Assembly (NCBI GenBank): GCA_910579655.1
Contig: CAJTVE010000041.1
Location: forward strand, 1 to 30,245
From: an uncultured Allobaculum sp.
GTDB taxonomy: Bacteria; Bacillota_I; Bacilli_A; Erysipelotrichales; Erysipelotrichaceae
Length of the DNA: 30,245 bases
Direction: 5' to 3'
The position numbers and the translations under genes are program-made. Below are positions 8,313 through 15,899 of the stretch, in pieces (position 1 is the stretch's first letter; each line of letters starts with the position of its first letter). The notes under the pieces are model-generated. The model made no database searches and was not told where the DNA came from. It saw only the letters and a list, made by a program, of their open reading frames with translations.

Positions 8313-8554
8313 AGAATTATCACCTCTTGCTCTTCATAGGAATACCTATCTCCAGTATAGACCTTTTTGAAAGGGCTAACATATGCATTTTTATGGTTTT
8401 GGGGATTGTAAGATGCGTCTTGCTTGTATGTGACAGGCTAGAGATTGAATGGCGGTTTCTGCACGCACATTTACGACTTAGAAATCAGCCAATATGAAGA
8501 AGTGAAGGGGCTGTGGGCTAGAACATGGTCTGCTCAGACTCTGTTTCAGAAACG
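8313..8554. other. Spacer upstream of the Lrp-like gene
   Basis: No gene seen. On the minus strand a TATACT hexamer lies near 8360-8355, about 45 bp before the start of the leftward operon, and could be its -10 box, but no convincing -35 accompanies it. Confidence 0.35.
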
Positions 8555-8576
8555 AAAAAAGGTGCCAATGGGCACC
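8555..8576 (-). terminator. Terminator of xpt
   Basis: A 6-bp GC-rich stem (GGTGCC/GGCACC) with a 4-nt loop, followed on the minus strand by TTTTTT. It lies 100 bp after the stop codon of the leftward phosphoribosyltransferase gene. Confidence 0.8.
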
Positions 8577-8674
8577 ATGTATTCAGCAGAAAATTGAAAG
8601 AAATCCAGGAAAATCTAAAAAACTCGACTGGACAGTGATTCTGCCCAAAAGGAAGAATTACCAGCGGGAAGGAC

Positions 8675-9250
8675 TTATTCTTCTTCCAGCCAGATCACCC
8701 GGTCTTCTTCAAAGCGGGCGATCGGCGCTAACGAGTAAAGTGGATAGCCTTTTTCCAGGATATGGCTGCGGCCGGACTGGAAAGCTTTTTCAATGCAGAA
8801 GCCGCAGCCCACAAGTTTCGCTCCAGCCTGGCTGACCAGATTTTCAATACCAATAAATGCCTGGCCATTGGCCAGAAAGTCATCGATAAATAATACCCGG
8901 TCCTCTGGATCTAAAGACGCCCGCTCCATGCATAAGGTATAGGAAGTCTGCTTCGTAAAGGAGAAAACTTCGGTAAATAAAGGATCATCCATGGTTGATG
9001 GTTTTGCTTTCTTGCAATAGACAAGCGGGATGTCCAGATCCAGTGCGGTCATTAAAGCAGGAGCGATTCCGCCGGCTTCAATGGTCATGACTTTGGTTGG
9101 ATGAATCTCTTTGAAATGGTCCGCAAAAGCCTGGCCAATTCTGGCCATGAGCTGTGGATCTACGGTATGGTTGAGGAAGGTATTGACCTTTAAAATCCGG
9201 GAAGAAAGGATCCGGCCATCCTGTTCAATGCGTTTCTGAAGAAAATTCAT
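8675..9250 (-). CDS. xpt: Xanthine phosphoribosyltransferase
   Basis: A 191-residue type I phosphoribosyltransferase that converts xanthine and PRPP to XMP (purine salvage, cytoplasm). The family start is visible (N-terminal MNFLQKRIEQDG), as are TIEAGGIAPA at 56-65, the YCKKAKPSTM loop at 78-87 and the PRPP-binding VLFIDDFLANGQ at 119-130. Length equals the usual Xpt. I chose the ATG at 9250 because it gives this family start. An AAAGG lies about 12 nt upstream, a somewhat long spacing. The open frame extends to 9493, but that extension is not Xpt-like. No purine riboswitch core was found in the leader, and the usual partner pbuX is absent. Confidence 0.92.
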   Translation of the reverse strand: MNFLQKRIEQDGRILSSRILKVNTFLNHTVDPQLMARIGQAFADHFKEIHPTKVMTIEAGGIAPALMTALDLDIPLVYCKKAKPSTMDDPLFTEVFSFTKQTSYTLCMERASLDPEDRVLFIDDFLANGQAFIGIENLVSQAGAKLVGCGFCIEKAFQSGRSHILEKGYPLYSLAPIARFEEDRVIWLEEE

Positions 9251-9523
9251 ATATTTATCTGCCTTTCTAAATATCCAGAGAAATTCAGAGAGATCAAGAG
9301 AGTAAAGAGAACAGATATCTCTGGCAATTCGTTCTTTTTGATTCGATCGTGTTGGAAGCTGTTGATTTCTATTGTAGTCGATCAGATCTGATGGAGAGAG
9401 AAAAGATGCTTTTTTCAGGGAGGGATGATTTTTGGAGGAATTTGTTCCAGCTTGGTATAGGGCTGGAAGCCGTAAGGGATGTTGAAGGTGCAAAAATGAA
9501 GGTACAAAAGAGGGAAGACAACC
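9251..9523. promoter_or_regulatory. Divergent promoter region xpt / ydcF-like
   Basis: A 273-bp spacer between divergent genes. It has a 7-bp inverted repeat CCAGAGA (9275-9281) / TCTCTGG (9318-9324) in the xpt leader, separated by 36 nt. I see no purine riboswitch consensus and no clear promoter hexamers. Confidence 0.35.
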
Positions 9524-10417
9524 ATGACAAATTCTTTAGATCCAAATTCAATCGCTCAAAGCATCAATACTCTCGCTGATTTCTGTGCACAGCGCGATTT
9601 TGAAACCTTAACGCAGGAAGAAATCCAGGCTAAAACCGATCAGAATCAGGTCGATGTTCTTGTTTTGTTTGGGGGAACAATTGTCGAAGGTTTGAATGTC
9701 CTGGCCAAAGCGATTGAAAATCAGGTTGCCAGAACCACAGTGATCGTTGGCGGCGCGGGCCATACCACCAATACTCTGCGCAAAACCTTCGCCAGCTTAT
9801 TTGAAGACGATCCTGCTTTTACCTTTGAAACCTTGAAAGGTTTAAGTGAAGCGGAAATCTTCCAGAAGGCTTTGGGCAAGCGTTATGGTCTGCAGGCCGA
9901 TTTTCTGGAAACACGTTCGAGTAACTGTGGCAACAACATTACTTTCCTGCTCGATCTGCTCAAAGAAAAGAACATCCCCTGCAAGTCGATCGTTCTTTGT
10001 CAGGATGGAACGATGCAGCATCGCATGCAGGCTACTCTTAAAAAAGAAGCTCCAGAGATGAAAATCTATAACTTTGCCACGTATCAGGTCCATGTCCATC
10101 CCGATGGCCAGGGTGGTTTTGCTTTGAATGAACATCCGGAAGGGATGTGGACGGTGGATCGTTATGTCGAACTGCTCTGTGGAGAGATCAGCCGTCTGAA
10201 AGATGACGAGAATGGTTATGGCCCGAAAGGTAAAAACTATATTGCACATGTGGATATTCCTGAAACGGTTGAGCAGGCCTTTAAAACGCTTCAGAAATCG
10301 AATCTGTTTACGGTCCGCCAGGCACAGACGCAGTTTAAAGATCCGTTTGAAGCCATCCAATCCAGGAAAAATGCTGAAGGGCCGATACGAAATTTGGAAT
10401 TCCCCAACTGCGAATGA
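9524..10417 (+). CDS. YdcF-like DUF218 (ElyC/SanA/YdcF) family protein
   Basis: A 297-residue soluble protein of the DUF218 superfamily, matching the E. coli YdcF layout. Visible motifs: VLFGGTIVEG in the first beta-alpha unit, VIVGGAGHTT in the second, the acidic ETRSSNCGNN segment (family E-x-x-S-xx-T/C-x-x-N) and QDGTMQHRM (family 'yH..R'). YdcF was reported to bind S-adenosylmethionine, but the family's biochemical role is unsettled. There is no signal peptide or membrane anchor, unlike ElyC/SanA. The start is supported by GAGGGAAG about 6 nt before the ATG. It is a single-gene unit with its own terminator. Confidence 0.82.
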   Translation: MTNSLDPNSIAQSINTLADFCAQRDFETLTQEEIQAKTDQNQVDVLVLFGGTIVEGLNVLAKAIENQVARTTVIVGGAGHTTNTLRKTFASLFEDDPAFTFETLKGLSEAEIFQKALGKRYGLQADFLETRSSNCGNNITFLLDLLKEKNIPCKSIVLCQDGTMQHRMQATLKKEAPEMKIYNFATYQVHVHPDGQGGFALNEHPEGMWTVDRYVELLCGEISRLKDDENGYGPKGKNYIAHVDIPETVEQAFKTLQKSNLFTVRQAQTQFKDPFEAIQSRKNAEGPIRNLEFPNCE

Positions 10418-10459
10418 CGAATCTGACTGCCAAACGTTAAAAAACATGAATAAAATGCA

Positions 10460-10485
10460 AAAACTCCCGAAAATCCGGGAGTTTT
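10460..10485. terminator. Bidirectional terminator between convergent genes
   Basis: A 10-bp stem (AAAACTCCCG/CGGGAGTTTT) with a 6-nt loop. It touches the stop codon of the leftward EIIA gene (10484) and follows the DUF218 gene. Confidence 0.88.
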
Positions 10486-10771
10486 AATCGTTGGTTTTAG
10501 CATTCAAAATCACCTTGGGCAGTTCAATCATGTGGCTGGCCATACTGATTTCGCTTTGCAGGTGCATCAGCATACCCTGGGCGTGGATAAACAGCAAAGG
10601 ATACTCCATCTGGCTGCCTGAGATTTCCGTCTGGACCTGATGGTCAACGAGACTGGCTTTCCTGGCTTGCTCAAAAAGATCAAATGCCGCTTCAAATTCA
10701 GATTGAACAGCTTTCTGCAAAGGCTGATCGATGCAGTTCAGGGCTTCACCCGCGCAGAGAATGATGTTCAT
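10484..10771 (-). CDS. Orphan PTS lactose/cellobiose-type EIIA-like protein
   Basis: A 95-residue, three-helix protein of the PTS IIA Lac/Chb family, which relays phosphate from HPr to a IIB. The helix-1 pattern (NIILCAGEALN), the middle DHQVQTEI segment and the active-site LLFIHAQGML are present. His63 fits the phosphorylated His, but the family's HAQDHLM has become HAQGMLM, so the metal-ligand Asp is lost. There is no Shine-Dalgarno before the ATG at 10771, and helix 1 looks about 12 residues short. An upstream GTG at 10809 would supply them (VEKEIKKK...), but it is one base out of frame at a run of nine A residues. No IIB or IIC is nearby. It lies downstream of ogt. A regulatory, frameshifted or decaying role is possible. 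Confidence 0.7.
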   Translation of the reverse strand: MNIILCAGEALNCIDQPLQKAVQSEFEAAFDLFEQARKASLVDHQVQTEISGSQMEYPLLFIHAQGMLMHLQSEISMASHMIELPKVILNAKTND

Positions 10772-10823
10772 GGAAATCTGAACGCTTTTTTTTTGATCTC
10801 TTTTTCCACGCTCAGACCAGGAC

Positions 10824-11300
10824 TTACTGCTTTGCTTCTTCTTTTTCCAGGTTGATCAGAGCCATTTTTGTCAACACACCCTGACCGCCTGAATAATTGC
10901 CCAGTTTTCCATTTGCGCCAATGACGCGATGGCAGGGAATGGCCAGCAAGAAGCGGTTTGCCCGCATCGCACTTCCGACTCCTCTGGCAGCTCCCGGCCT
11001 GCCGACCATGGCCGCAACTTCCCCATACGAGCGGGTCTGGCCGTAGGGGATGGACTGGACAGCTTTCCAGACCTGCTTTTGAAAGTCAGTTCCAGTCTGG
11101 TCTAAAGGCAGATCGATGATGGTTCGCGTTTTCGCAAAGTATTCCAGGATCTGCTCTTTAGCCAGATTTAAAATCGCGATATCTGAATGAAGTGGTTCCT
11201 GTGGTGTTTTCAGAACAGTAATGTTGGTTAACAGCGTTTTTTGATCATTGCAGGACGCCTGGATGGTTCCAATCGGGGAATTAAAGCGGATACTCTTCAT
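10824..11300 (-). CDS. ogt: Methylated-DNA-[protein]-cysteine S-methyltransferase
   Basis: A 158-residue suicide DNA-repair protein that transfers O6-alkyl groups from guanine to its own Cys123. The active-site IPCHRVIGANGKLGNYSGG stretch is intact. The helix-turn-helix with its Arg finger (YGEVAAMVGRPGAARGVGSA) precedes it, and the usual QVWKAVQSIPYGQTRSYG segment is present. I chose the second ATG (11300): AGGAG lies 7 nt before it, whereas the ATG at 11306 is only 1 nt from that AGGAG. The gene overlaps the 3' end of the AraC gene by about 20 bp, so translation is coupled, and the EIIA-like gene follows 14 nt beyond its stop if the GTG start is used. Gram-positive Ogt proteins have this length. 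Confidence 0.95.
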   Translation of the reverse strand: MKSIRFNSPIGTIQASCNDQKTLLTNITVLKTPQEPLHSDIAILNLAKEQILEYFAKTRTIIDLPLDQTGTDFQKQVWKAVQSIPYGQTRSYGEVAAMVGRPGAARGVGSAMRANRFLLAIPCHRVIGANGKLGNYSGGQGVLTKMALINLEKEEAKQ

Positions 11301-12204
11301 CTTCATGCTCCTGTAAAAGAAGTTTTGCCCGGTATTCGGATGGCGTTGTACCGTACAGCTTCTTAAAGGTCTTTAAAAAGCTTGTGTAGTCGGAAAAGCC
11401 GCTGGCAATCGAGGCATCCAGAATGGATTTTCCTTCCAGCATGGCCCGCTTGAAGGCCAGCATGCGCAGGTTAGTCAGATAGCTGTGGACACTTTCCATG
11501 GTATAGGACTTAAAGGATCGTGCTAAGTGCTCACGGCTGACAAAGCAGTATTCGGCTAACGTGGTTGCATTGAGATGCGGGTCTTCGTAGTGGTTTTGCA
11601 GATAATCGGCAGCCTTGGCCACCAGTAAGCTGGTTCCGGATGGCGCAATAATATCTTTCTGATTGACGGATTGTTCAAAGAGCAGGGCCAGTTCGACCAG
11701 CTGGCAGGTCCAGACGCGTTCCTGAATCGATTCAGGCAGGGTAGCCGCATGAATCATACGACGGAAAAGACCGGTCAGATCCCAGGCGAGAACGGCTTGC
11801 GCATTGAGAATCAGCATCTCCTGGTTCCATTTTGGATTTCCAAGCCCGCATGCTTTCAATGCATCCAGCCAGAAGTCTTTTTCGATCTGGACGATCAGAC
11901 GTTCGGAATAGTCCATGGAGACATTGAATTTAGCAGAATGATACAGACCGGCAGGGACGATCATGACCTCTCCGACTTGCAGGTTATATAATCGGCCGTT
12001 GGCACTGTAGCGCACGGAACTGCCGGAAAGCGGGGCAATAATTTCATAGTAAGGATGGTTGTGAACGACAGACTGAAGGCTGGATCTGTTCACGTATTTA
12101 TTAATACGCACTTTGGTGGCAGTGAGTGGATGACTGGCTTCTTCAGGCGTCAGTAAAGAGTCCTGAATGATTTCAATCTTGGAAGTCGGCGCACTTTTCT
12201 TCAT
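11281..12204 (-). CDS. AraC-family regulator with cupin sensor domain
   Basis: A 307-residue regulator. Residues about 40-120 form a cupin-like beta domain (HNHPYYEIIAPLSG, then QVGEVMIVPAGLYH), typical of sugar-sensing AraC proteins. Residues about 195-295 are the two-HTH AraC DNA-binding domain (LAEYCFVSREHLARSFK; ASGFSDYTSFLKTFKKLYG; TPSEYR). The start is supported by AAAGGAG about 7 nt before the ATG. It is the first gene of a tight leftward operon with ogt and the EIIA-like gene. It lacks the Cys-containing methyl-phosphotriester domain of Ada, so it is not a split Ada despite being joined to an alkyltransferase gene. A possible minus-strand -10 (TTATAT near 12262-12267) lies about 60 bp upstream. 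Confidence 0.9.
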   Translation of the reverse strand: MKKSAPTSKIEIIQDSLLTPEEASHPLTATKVRINKYVNRSSLQSVVHNHPYYEIIAPLSGSSVRYSANGRLYNLQVGEVMIVPAGLYHSAKFNVSMDYSERLIVQIEKDFWLDALKACGLGNPKWNQEMLILNAQAVLAWDLTGLFRRMIHAATLPESIQERVWTCQLVELALLFEQSVNQKDIIAPSGTSLLVAKAADYLQNHYEDPHLNATTLAEYCFVSREHLARSFKSYTMESVHSYLTNLRMLAFKRAMLEGKSILDASIASGFSDYTSFLKTFKKLYGTTPSEYRAKLLLQEHEDEEYPL

Positions 12205-12356
12205 ACCGCGGCTCCTTTCTGAAACAGGTTGTAGTGTATTTCGGTTTGACTCTAAAAAAATATATAACGATTCGGATTAGTTGTCTGAAAAAGTGAGGTT
12301 CTCGATTCGTTTAAGCCCAAAATAGGGGTTAAAAAGCAAAAAAATTGAACAAGCCC

Positions 12357-12396
12357 AGGCCTGCTCTTTTCAAGTAGAAAAGAGCAGGCCTTTTTT
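12357..12396 (+). terminator. Strong rightward terminator with no gene before it
   Basis: A perfect 14-bp stem (12357-12370 with 12378-12391), a 7-nt loop and TTTTTT on the plus strand only. No rightward coding gene lies between 12204 and here, so it ends either a short noncoding transcript or a leader that starts in the divergent araC promoter region. Confidence 0.85.
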
Positions 12397-13090
12397 CGAA
12401 GGATGCAAAAGCATTGATCAGGAGTGGACTGCTTCATTCCGAATTGCTTTTTCCTTTGTTTTTCTATGGACAGATCCTGGATATGCCTTTGTCGAATGGT
12501 GAGCGATATCCGGATTTATTTTACGAATTGAACCAGAAATGGCAAGCCAGAATCCAAGAAAGGCAAAGAACAACTTTTGTATTGTAGGCCGTTCTTTTTG
12601 AAATCGAAGCCCAGATGCACAACCAGATCAGGCAGGAGAGCAGAAAATGTGACAGCTGCCTGTGGGCAGACTCTGAAAGGGATTGCACCCAGACGCCTCT
12701 CAGATCGCAAAAACAAAGGCAAAAATCAAAAGATGACTGAAACATTGTCCTTGTTCAGAAACGGCATGCTCTGTTCAGATTTTAACAAAATAATCGATGA
12801 TAGATAAAGTAAAAATCTATTTAAATTAAAATTTTCACATGTTCAGGGTAAGGAATGTTTCTGTGGCGATCCTGAAAGTTCACCTTCAAACATATCACAA
12901 TTTGCGATAAACAGGGCACAAATTCAGAAGTAAATTCTGGCTCAGCTCTGTTAACATGCATATATCACCCCACGCAGTATATCTGCCTGGAATGATCGTA
13001 CGAATCTCTGCCCGGCCAGCAGAAACGAGTTATACTTCGAGCGCGATTATAACCGCAATCGATTTGCGCTTGATGCATGATCAGCATGAA
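12397..13090. other. Long spacer upstream of the GH31 gene
   Basis: About 700 bases with no gene I can support. An open frame without a start (about 12399-12585, ending in a protein-like ...YPDLFYELNQKWQARIQE stretch) may be a decayed gene. Around 13053-13067 there is a small inverted repeat (CGCAA/TTGCG) that could be part of a GH31 operator. Overall base composition falls around 12780-12840 (AT-rich). Confidence 0.4.
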
Positions 13091-13102
13091 CCATAAAAAA
13101 TG

Positions 13103-13121
13103 CCGGCCGCAAGTCGGCCGG
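13103..13121. promoter_or_regulatory. GC-rich hairpin just before the GH31 ribosome binding site
   Basis: CCGGCCG and CGGCCGG flank a 5-nt loop, preceded by an A run. On the minus strand it reads as a terminator (stem then CATTTTTT), though no leftward gene is here. On the plus strand it would form a hairpin in the leader about 10 nt before the ribosome binding site of the GH31 gene. Confidence 0.6.
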
Positions 13122-13144
13122 TTCTAGACAAGGAAGAAAGAAAT

Positions 13145-15670
13145 ATGAAAGTCTGCACCACGCTTAAAACAATCAGCGCGCAGGAAAACTATTTTTCCGT
13201 ACAGACCAATGCCGTTGAAATCCGGATCTGGTTTTTAACGGATGATATTGTGCGCATTCGCGCCGGTTTTGATCAGGACTGGGATGAAGCGTCCTATTCA
13301 CTGGTGACGACCGCCTGGCCAAGCCGCACGGATGAATTGTTTGCCGATGTCCGCAAACGCATTGAAACAGCCCCTGCCACCCTGGTCGATGGCGAAAATG
13401 AAGCCATCATTCAGGGACGCCGTTTAAAAGTTGTCCTTCGCAAATCCCCCTTCACCATTTCAATTTTTGATGCCAATGGTGAACTGCTCCATGCCGATAT
13501 TCCGGATCTGGCTTATCGCATGGATGGCAACAACCGCCGCATGCATACCAGCCAGATTGAAGCTGATGACTTCTTCTATGGTTTTGGCGAAAAATCCGGC
13601 GACATTAACAAAGCCCAGAAATTCATGAACATGGCTCCTGGCGATGCCATGGGCTACGACCCCAAGGAAACGGATTCTTTATACAAGCACATCCCGTTTT
13701 ATATTCGTCTGAACCAGAGTACGAAGCATGCGGTCGGCTACTTCTACCACAATACGGCCGAATGCGACTTCAATATGGGGAAAGAAAAACGCAACTACTG
13801 GCACCGTTATTCCACTTACCGCACCGATGCCGGGGATATCGACCTGTTTTTCATTGCAGGTCCTGGCATTGATGAGGTCATTGAACGCTATACCGATCTG
13901 ACGGGAAAATCCGTCATGCTTCCCAGAGCGGCTCTTGGCTATCTTGGAAGCTCGATGTACTACCCGGAACTTCCACAAGACTGTGATGATGCGATCTTAG
14001 ATTTCATCGAAACAACCCACGAAGAAAAGATTCCGGTAGATGGTTTCCAGTTATCCTCTGGCTATTGCGCAATCGATACCCCGGAAGGGATCAAACGCTG
14101 CTCCTTTACCTGGAACAACAAGCGTTTTAAAGATCCCAAGCAATGGTTTACCCAGATGTATGACCATGGCGTTGTGGTTTCACCGAACATCAAGCCGGGC
14201 ATGCTTCTGGTGCATCCGCTTTTAGAGCAGATGAAAGAACAGGATCTCTTCTTAAAAAGTTCCGATGATAACGAAGGGGTCGATGGCTATGCGGTGGGTA
14301 CATGGTGGGGCGGTCCAGGTCTGTTCGTGGACTTCACCCAGGAAAAGAACCGCAAAATCTGGAAACAGTACATCAAAGATGCCCTGCTTGCGTATGGCTG
14401 CCGTTCAATCTGGAATGACAATTGCGAATATGATTCTTTAGTCGATAAAGATGCCAAGGCAAGTTTTGAAGGCAAAGGGGCGCGGATTGGAGACATCAAA
14501 CCGGTCATGTCCAATCTGATGTGCCAGTTATCCAACGAAGCCATCGAAGAATATGATCCAGACTGTCGTCCATTCAGCGTCTGCCGTTCTGGTCATGCTG
14601 GTATTCAGCGTTATGCCCAGGTCTGGGCCGGGGATAACCTGACTTGCTGGGACAGCCTGAAATACAACATTGCCACCATCTTAGGTATGGGACTTTCAGG
14701 GGTTGCCAACCAGGGCTGCGACATTGGTGGATTCTATGGTGTCGCGCCTGAATCTGAACTGTTTGTGCGCTGGGTTCAGAACGGGGTTTTCCAGCCGCGT
14801 TTCTCGATTCATTCGACCAATACGGACAACACAGTCACTGAACCCTGGATGTATTCCGATCAGAAAGAGCGGATCCGCGCTGCCATTGATCTGCGCTATA
14901 AACTCTCGCCAACGCTGTACTCGCTGATGTTCAAGGCTCACAAAACCGGCCTGCCCATTTGGCAGCCGCTGTTCATGACGTTCCAGAACGATCCGAAGAC
15001 TTACAACGAAGGGGTTGACTTCATGTTTGGCGACCATCTGCTGGTGGCCAACGTTGTGGAAAAAGGCCAGAAAGTCCGTGAAGTGTACTTGCCCGAAACG
15101 GTAGATCCCAACGAAAAATTCTATGACTTCTGGACGCGTGAAGAATACGAACCAGGAAGTGAAATCAAACTGGATGTCGACCTGTCTTCGATTCCCATGT
15201 TTGTTCGTTCTGGCGCCATCCTGCCAATGTCTGGCAACCGCCTGAGCAATTTGATGACCCAGAAAACAACCGATCTGGAAATCCTGATGGCTCCAGATGT
15301 GGACAGTGAATTTGTCCTCTATGAAGATGACGGAAATACCAACGACTACCGCAATGGCGACTATCTGAAAACCACAATTTCAGTCAAAGCTGCAGAAAGA
15401 ACGTATATCCGCTTTACCCATGAAGGAAATTATCAGACGGCAGTTGAAAACGTAGCCCTCGACATCATTCATCCCAAGAAGGCTCCTTTCTTTGTGACGG
15501 TGGATGGCGACGAAATTCCTCACTTCCTGCACCGCCGCAAATTTGAAGAAGCGACAACAGGCTGGTATTACTCCCAGCGCCTGAAATCGGTTCTGATCAA
15601 GTATCCAAACCCAAAAACCGATTACGAAGTGCTTGTCTCTTTTGAACAGTTCGACCTGATCGGAATGTAA
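13145..15670 (+). CDS. GH31 family alpha-glycosidase, cytoplasmic
   Basis: An 841-residue glycoside hydrolase family 31 enzyme. The N-terminal beta domain includes an FYGFGEKSGDINK turn, and the catalytic barrel carries GYLGSSMYY. The nucleophile is Asp425 in the variant IWNDNCEYD (commoner GH31 members have WxDMNE), and the acid/base is Asp497 in WAGDNLTCWDSLK. C-terminal beta domains follow (VFRSGAILPM-like FVRSGAILPM; LYEDDGNTNDY). There is no signal peptide, so it acts on an imported glycoside. The ATG at 13145 has AAGGA about 10 nt upstream; an ATG at 13100 falls in a GC hairpin and is rejected. The substrate cannot be read from sequence: the WNDN clade includes alpha-galactosidase-, GalNAc-ase- and glucosidase-like enzymes. 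It precedes a TRAP transporter. Confidence 0.92.
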   Translation: MKVCTTLKTISAQENYFSVQTNAVEIRIWFLTDDIVRIRAGFDQDWDEASYSLVTTAWPSRTDELFADVRKRIETAPATLVDGENEAIIQGRRLKVVLRKSPFTISIFDANGELLHADIPDLAYRMDGNNRRMHTSQIEADDFFYGFGEKSGDINKAQKFMNMAPGDAMGYDPKETDSLYKHIPFYIRLNQSTKHAVGYFYHNTAECDFNMGKEKRNYWHRYSTYRTDAGDIDLFFIAGPGIDEVIERYTDLTGKSVMLPRAALGYLGSSMYYPELPQDCDDAILDFIETTHEEKIPVDGFQLSSGYCAIDTPEGIKRCSFTWNNKRFKDPKQWFTQMYDHGVVVSPNIKPGMLLVHPLLEQMKEQDLFLKSSDDNEGVDGYAVGTWWGGPGLFVDFTQEKNRKIWKQYIKDALLAYGCRSIWNDNCEYDSLVDKDAKASFEGKGARIGDIKPVMSNLMCQLSNEAIEEYDPDCRPFSVCRSGHAGIQRYAQVWAGDNLTCWDSLKYNIATILGMGLSGVANQGCDIGGFYGVAPESELFVRWVQNGVFQPRFSIHSTNTDNTVTEPWMYSDQKERIRAAIDLRYKLSPTLYSLMFKAHKTGLPIWQPLFMTFQNDPKTYNEGVDFMFGDHLLVANVVEKGQKVREVYLPETVDPNEKFYDFWTREEYEPGSEIKLDVDLSSIPMFVRSGAILPMSGNRLSNLMTQKTTDLEILMAPDVDSEFVLYEDDGNTNDYRNGDYLKTTISVKAAERTYIRFTHEGNYQTAVENVALDIIHPKKAPFFVTVDGDEIPHFLHRRKFEEATTGWYYSQRLKSVLIKYPNPKTDYEVLVSFEQFDLIGM

Positions 15671-15779
15671 AAATCGTAGATCCAACCCCATAAAACCAGG
15701 ACAAACCGTATTTCTGTATGAGACTTAAAGCCTCCTCTTTTCAAGCCCTGGCACAATGGAAGGTTTTGTGATTTGCGAT

Positions 15780-15819
15780 TCCATTTTCGAAGCGGCAGGC
15801 TCCGGCTTTCGAAAATGGA
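15780..15819. promoter_or_regulatory. Inverted repeat between GH31 and the TRAP genes
   Basis: TCCATTTTCGAA and TTCGAAAATGGA form a perfect 12-bp stem with a 16-nt loop and no T run on either strand, so it is not a standard terminator. A tandem ten-base near-repeat (AAATCAATCG, AAATCAATCA) follows it. It may be an operator for the TRAP genes or an intercistronic RNA stem. Confidence 0.55.
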
Positions 15820-15899
15820 AATCAATCGAAATCAATCAAAATTGATAACGAGAAAGAAAATTAGCCAAACGCTAGAGCTAGAAAAGGAAACAGAATTCT

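Noticed and set aside
9251..9493. Purine riboswitch expected upstream of xpt
   Set aside because: The conserved junction sequences are not present, and the stems found do not match the purine aptamer.
8675..9493. 272-codon reading of xpt
   Set aside because: The first 81 codons are not part of the family, and the ATG at 9250 gives the normal Xpt length.
12414..12585. Open frame reading LIRSGLLHSELLFP... and YPDLFYELNQKWQARIQE on the plus strand
   Set aside because: It looks partly protein-like but has no ATG with a ribosome binding site, is under 60 codons, and begins inside a terminator tail. At most a decayed gene.
13145..15670. Sulfoquinovosidase (YihQ-type) identity for the GH31 enzyme
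   Set aside because: The nucleophile motif is WNDNCE instead of the YihQ-type sequence, so the TRAP link to sulfonates is not supported by the enzyme.
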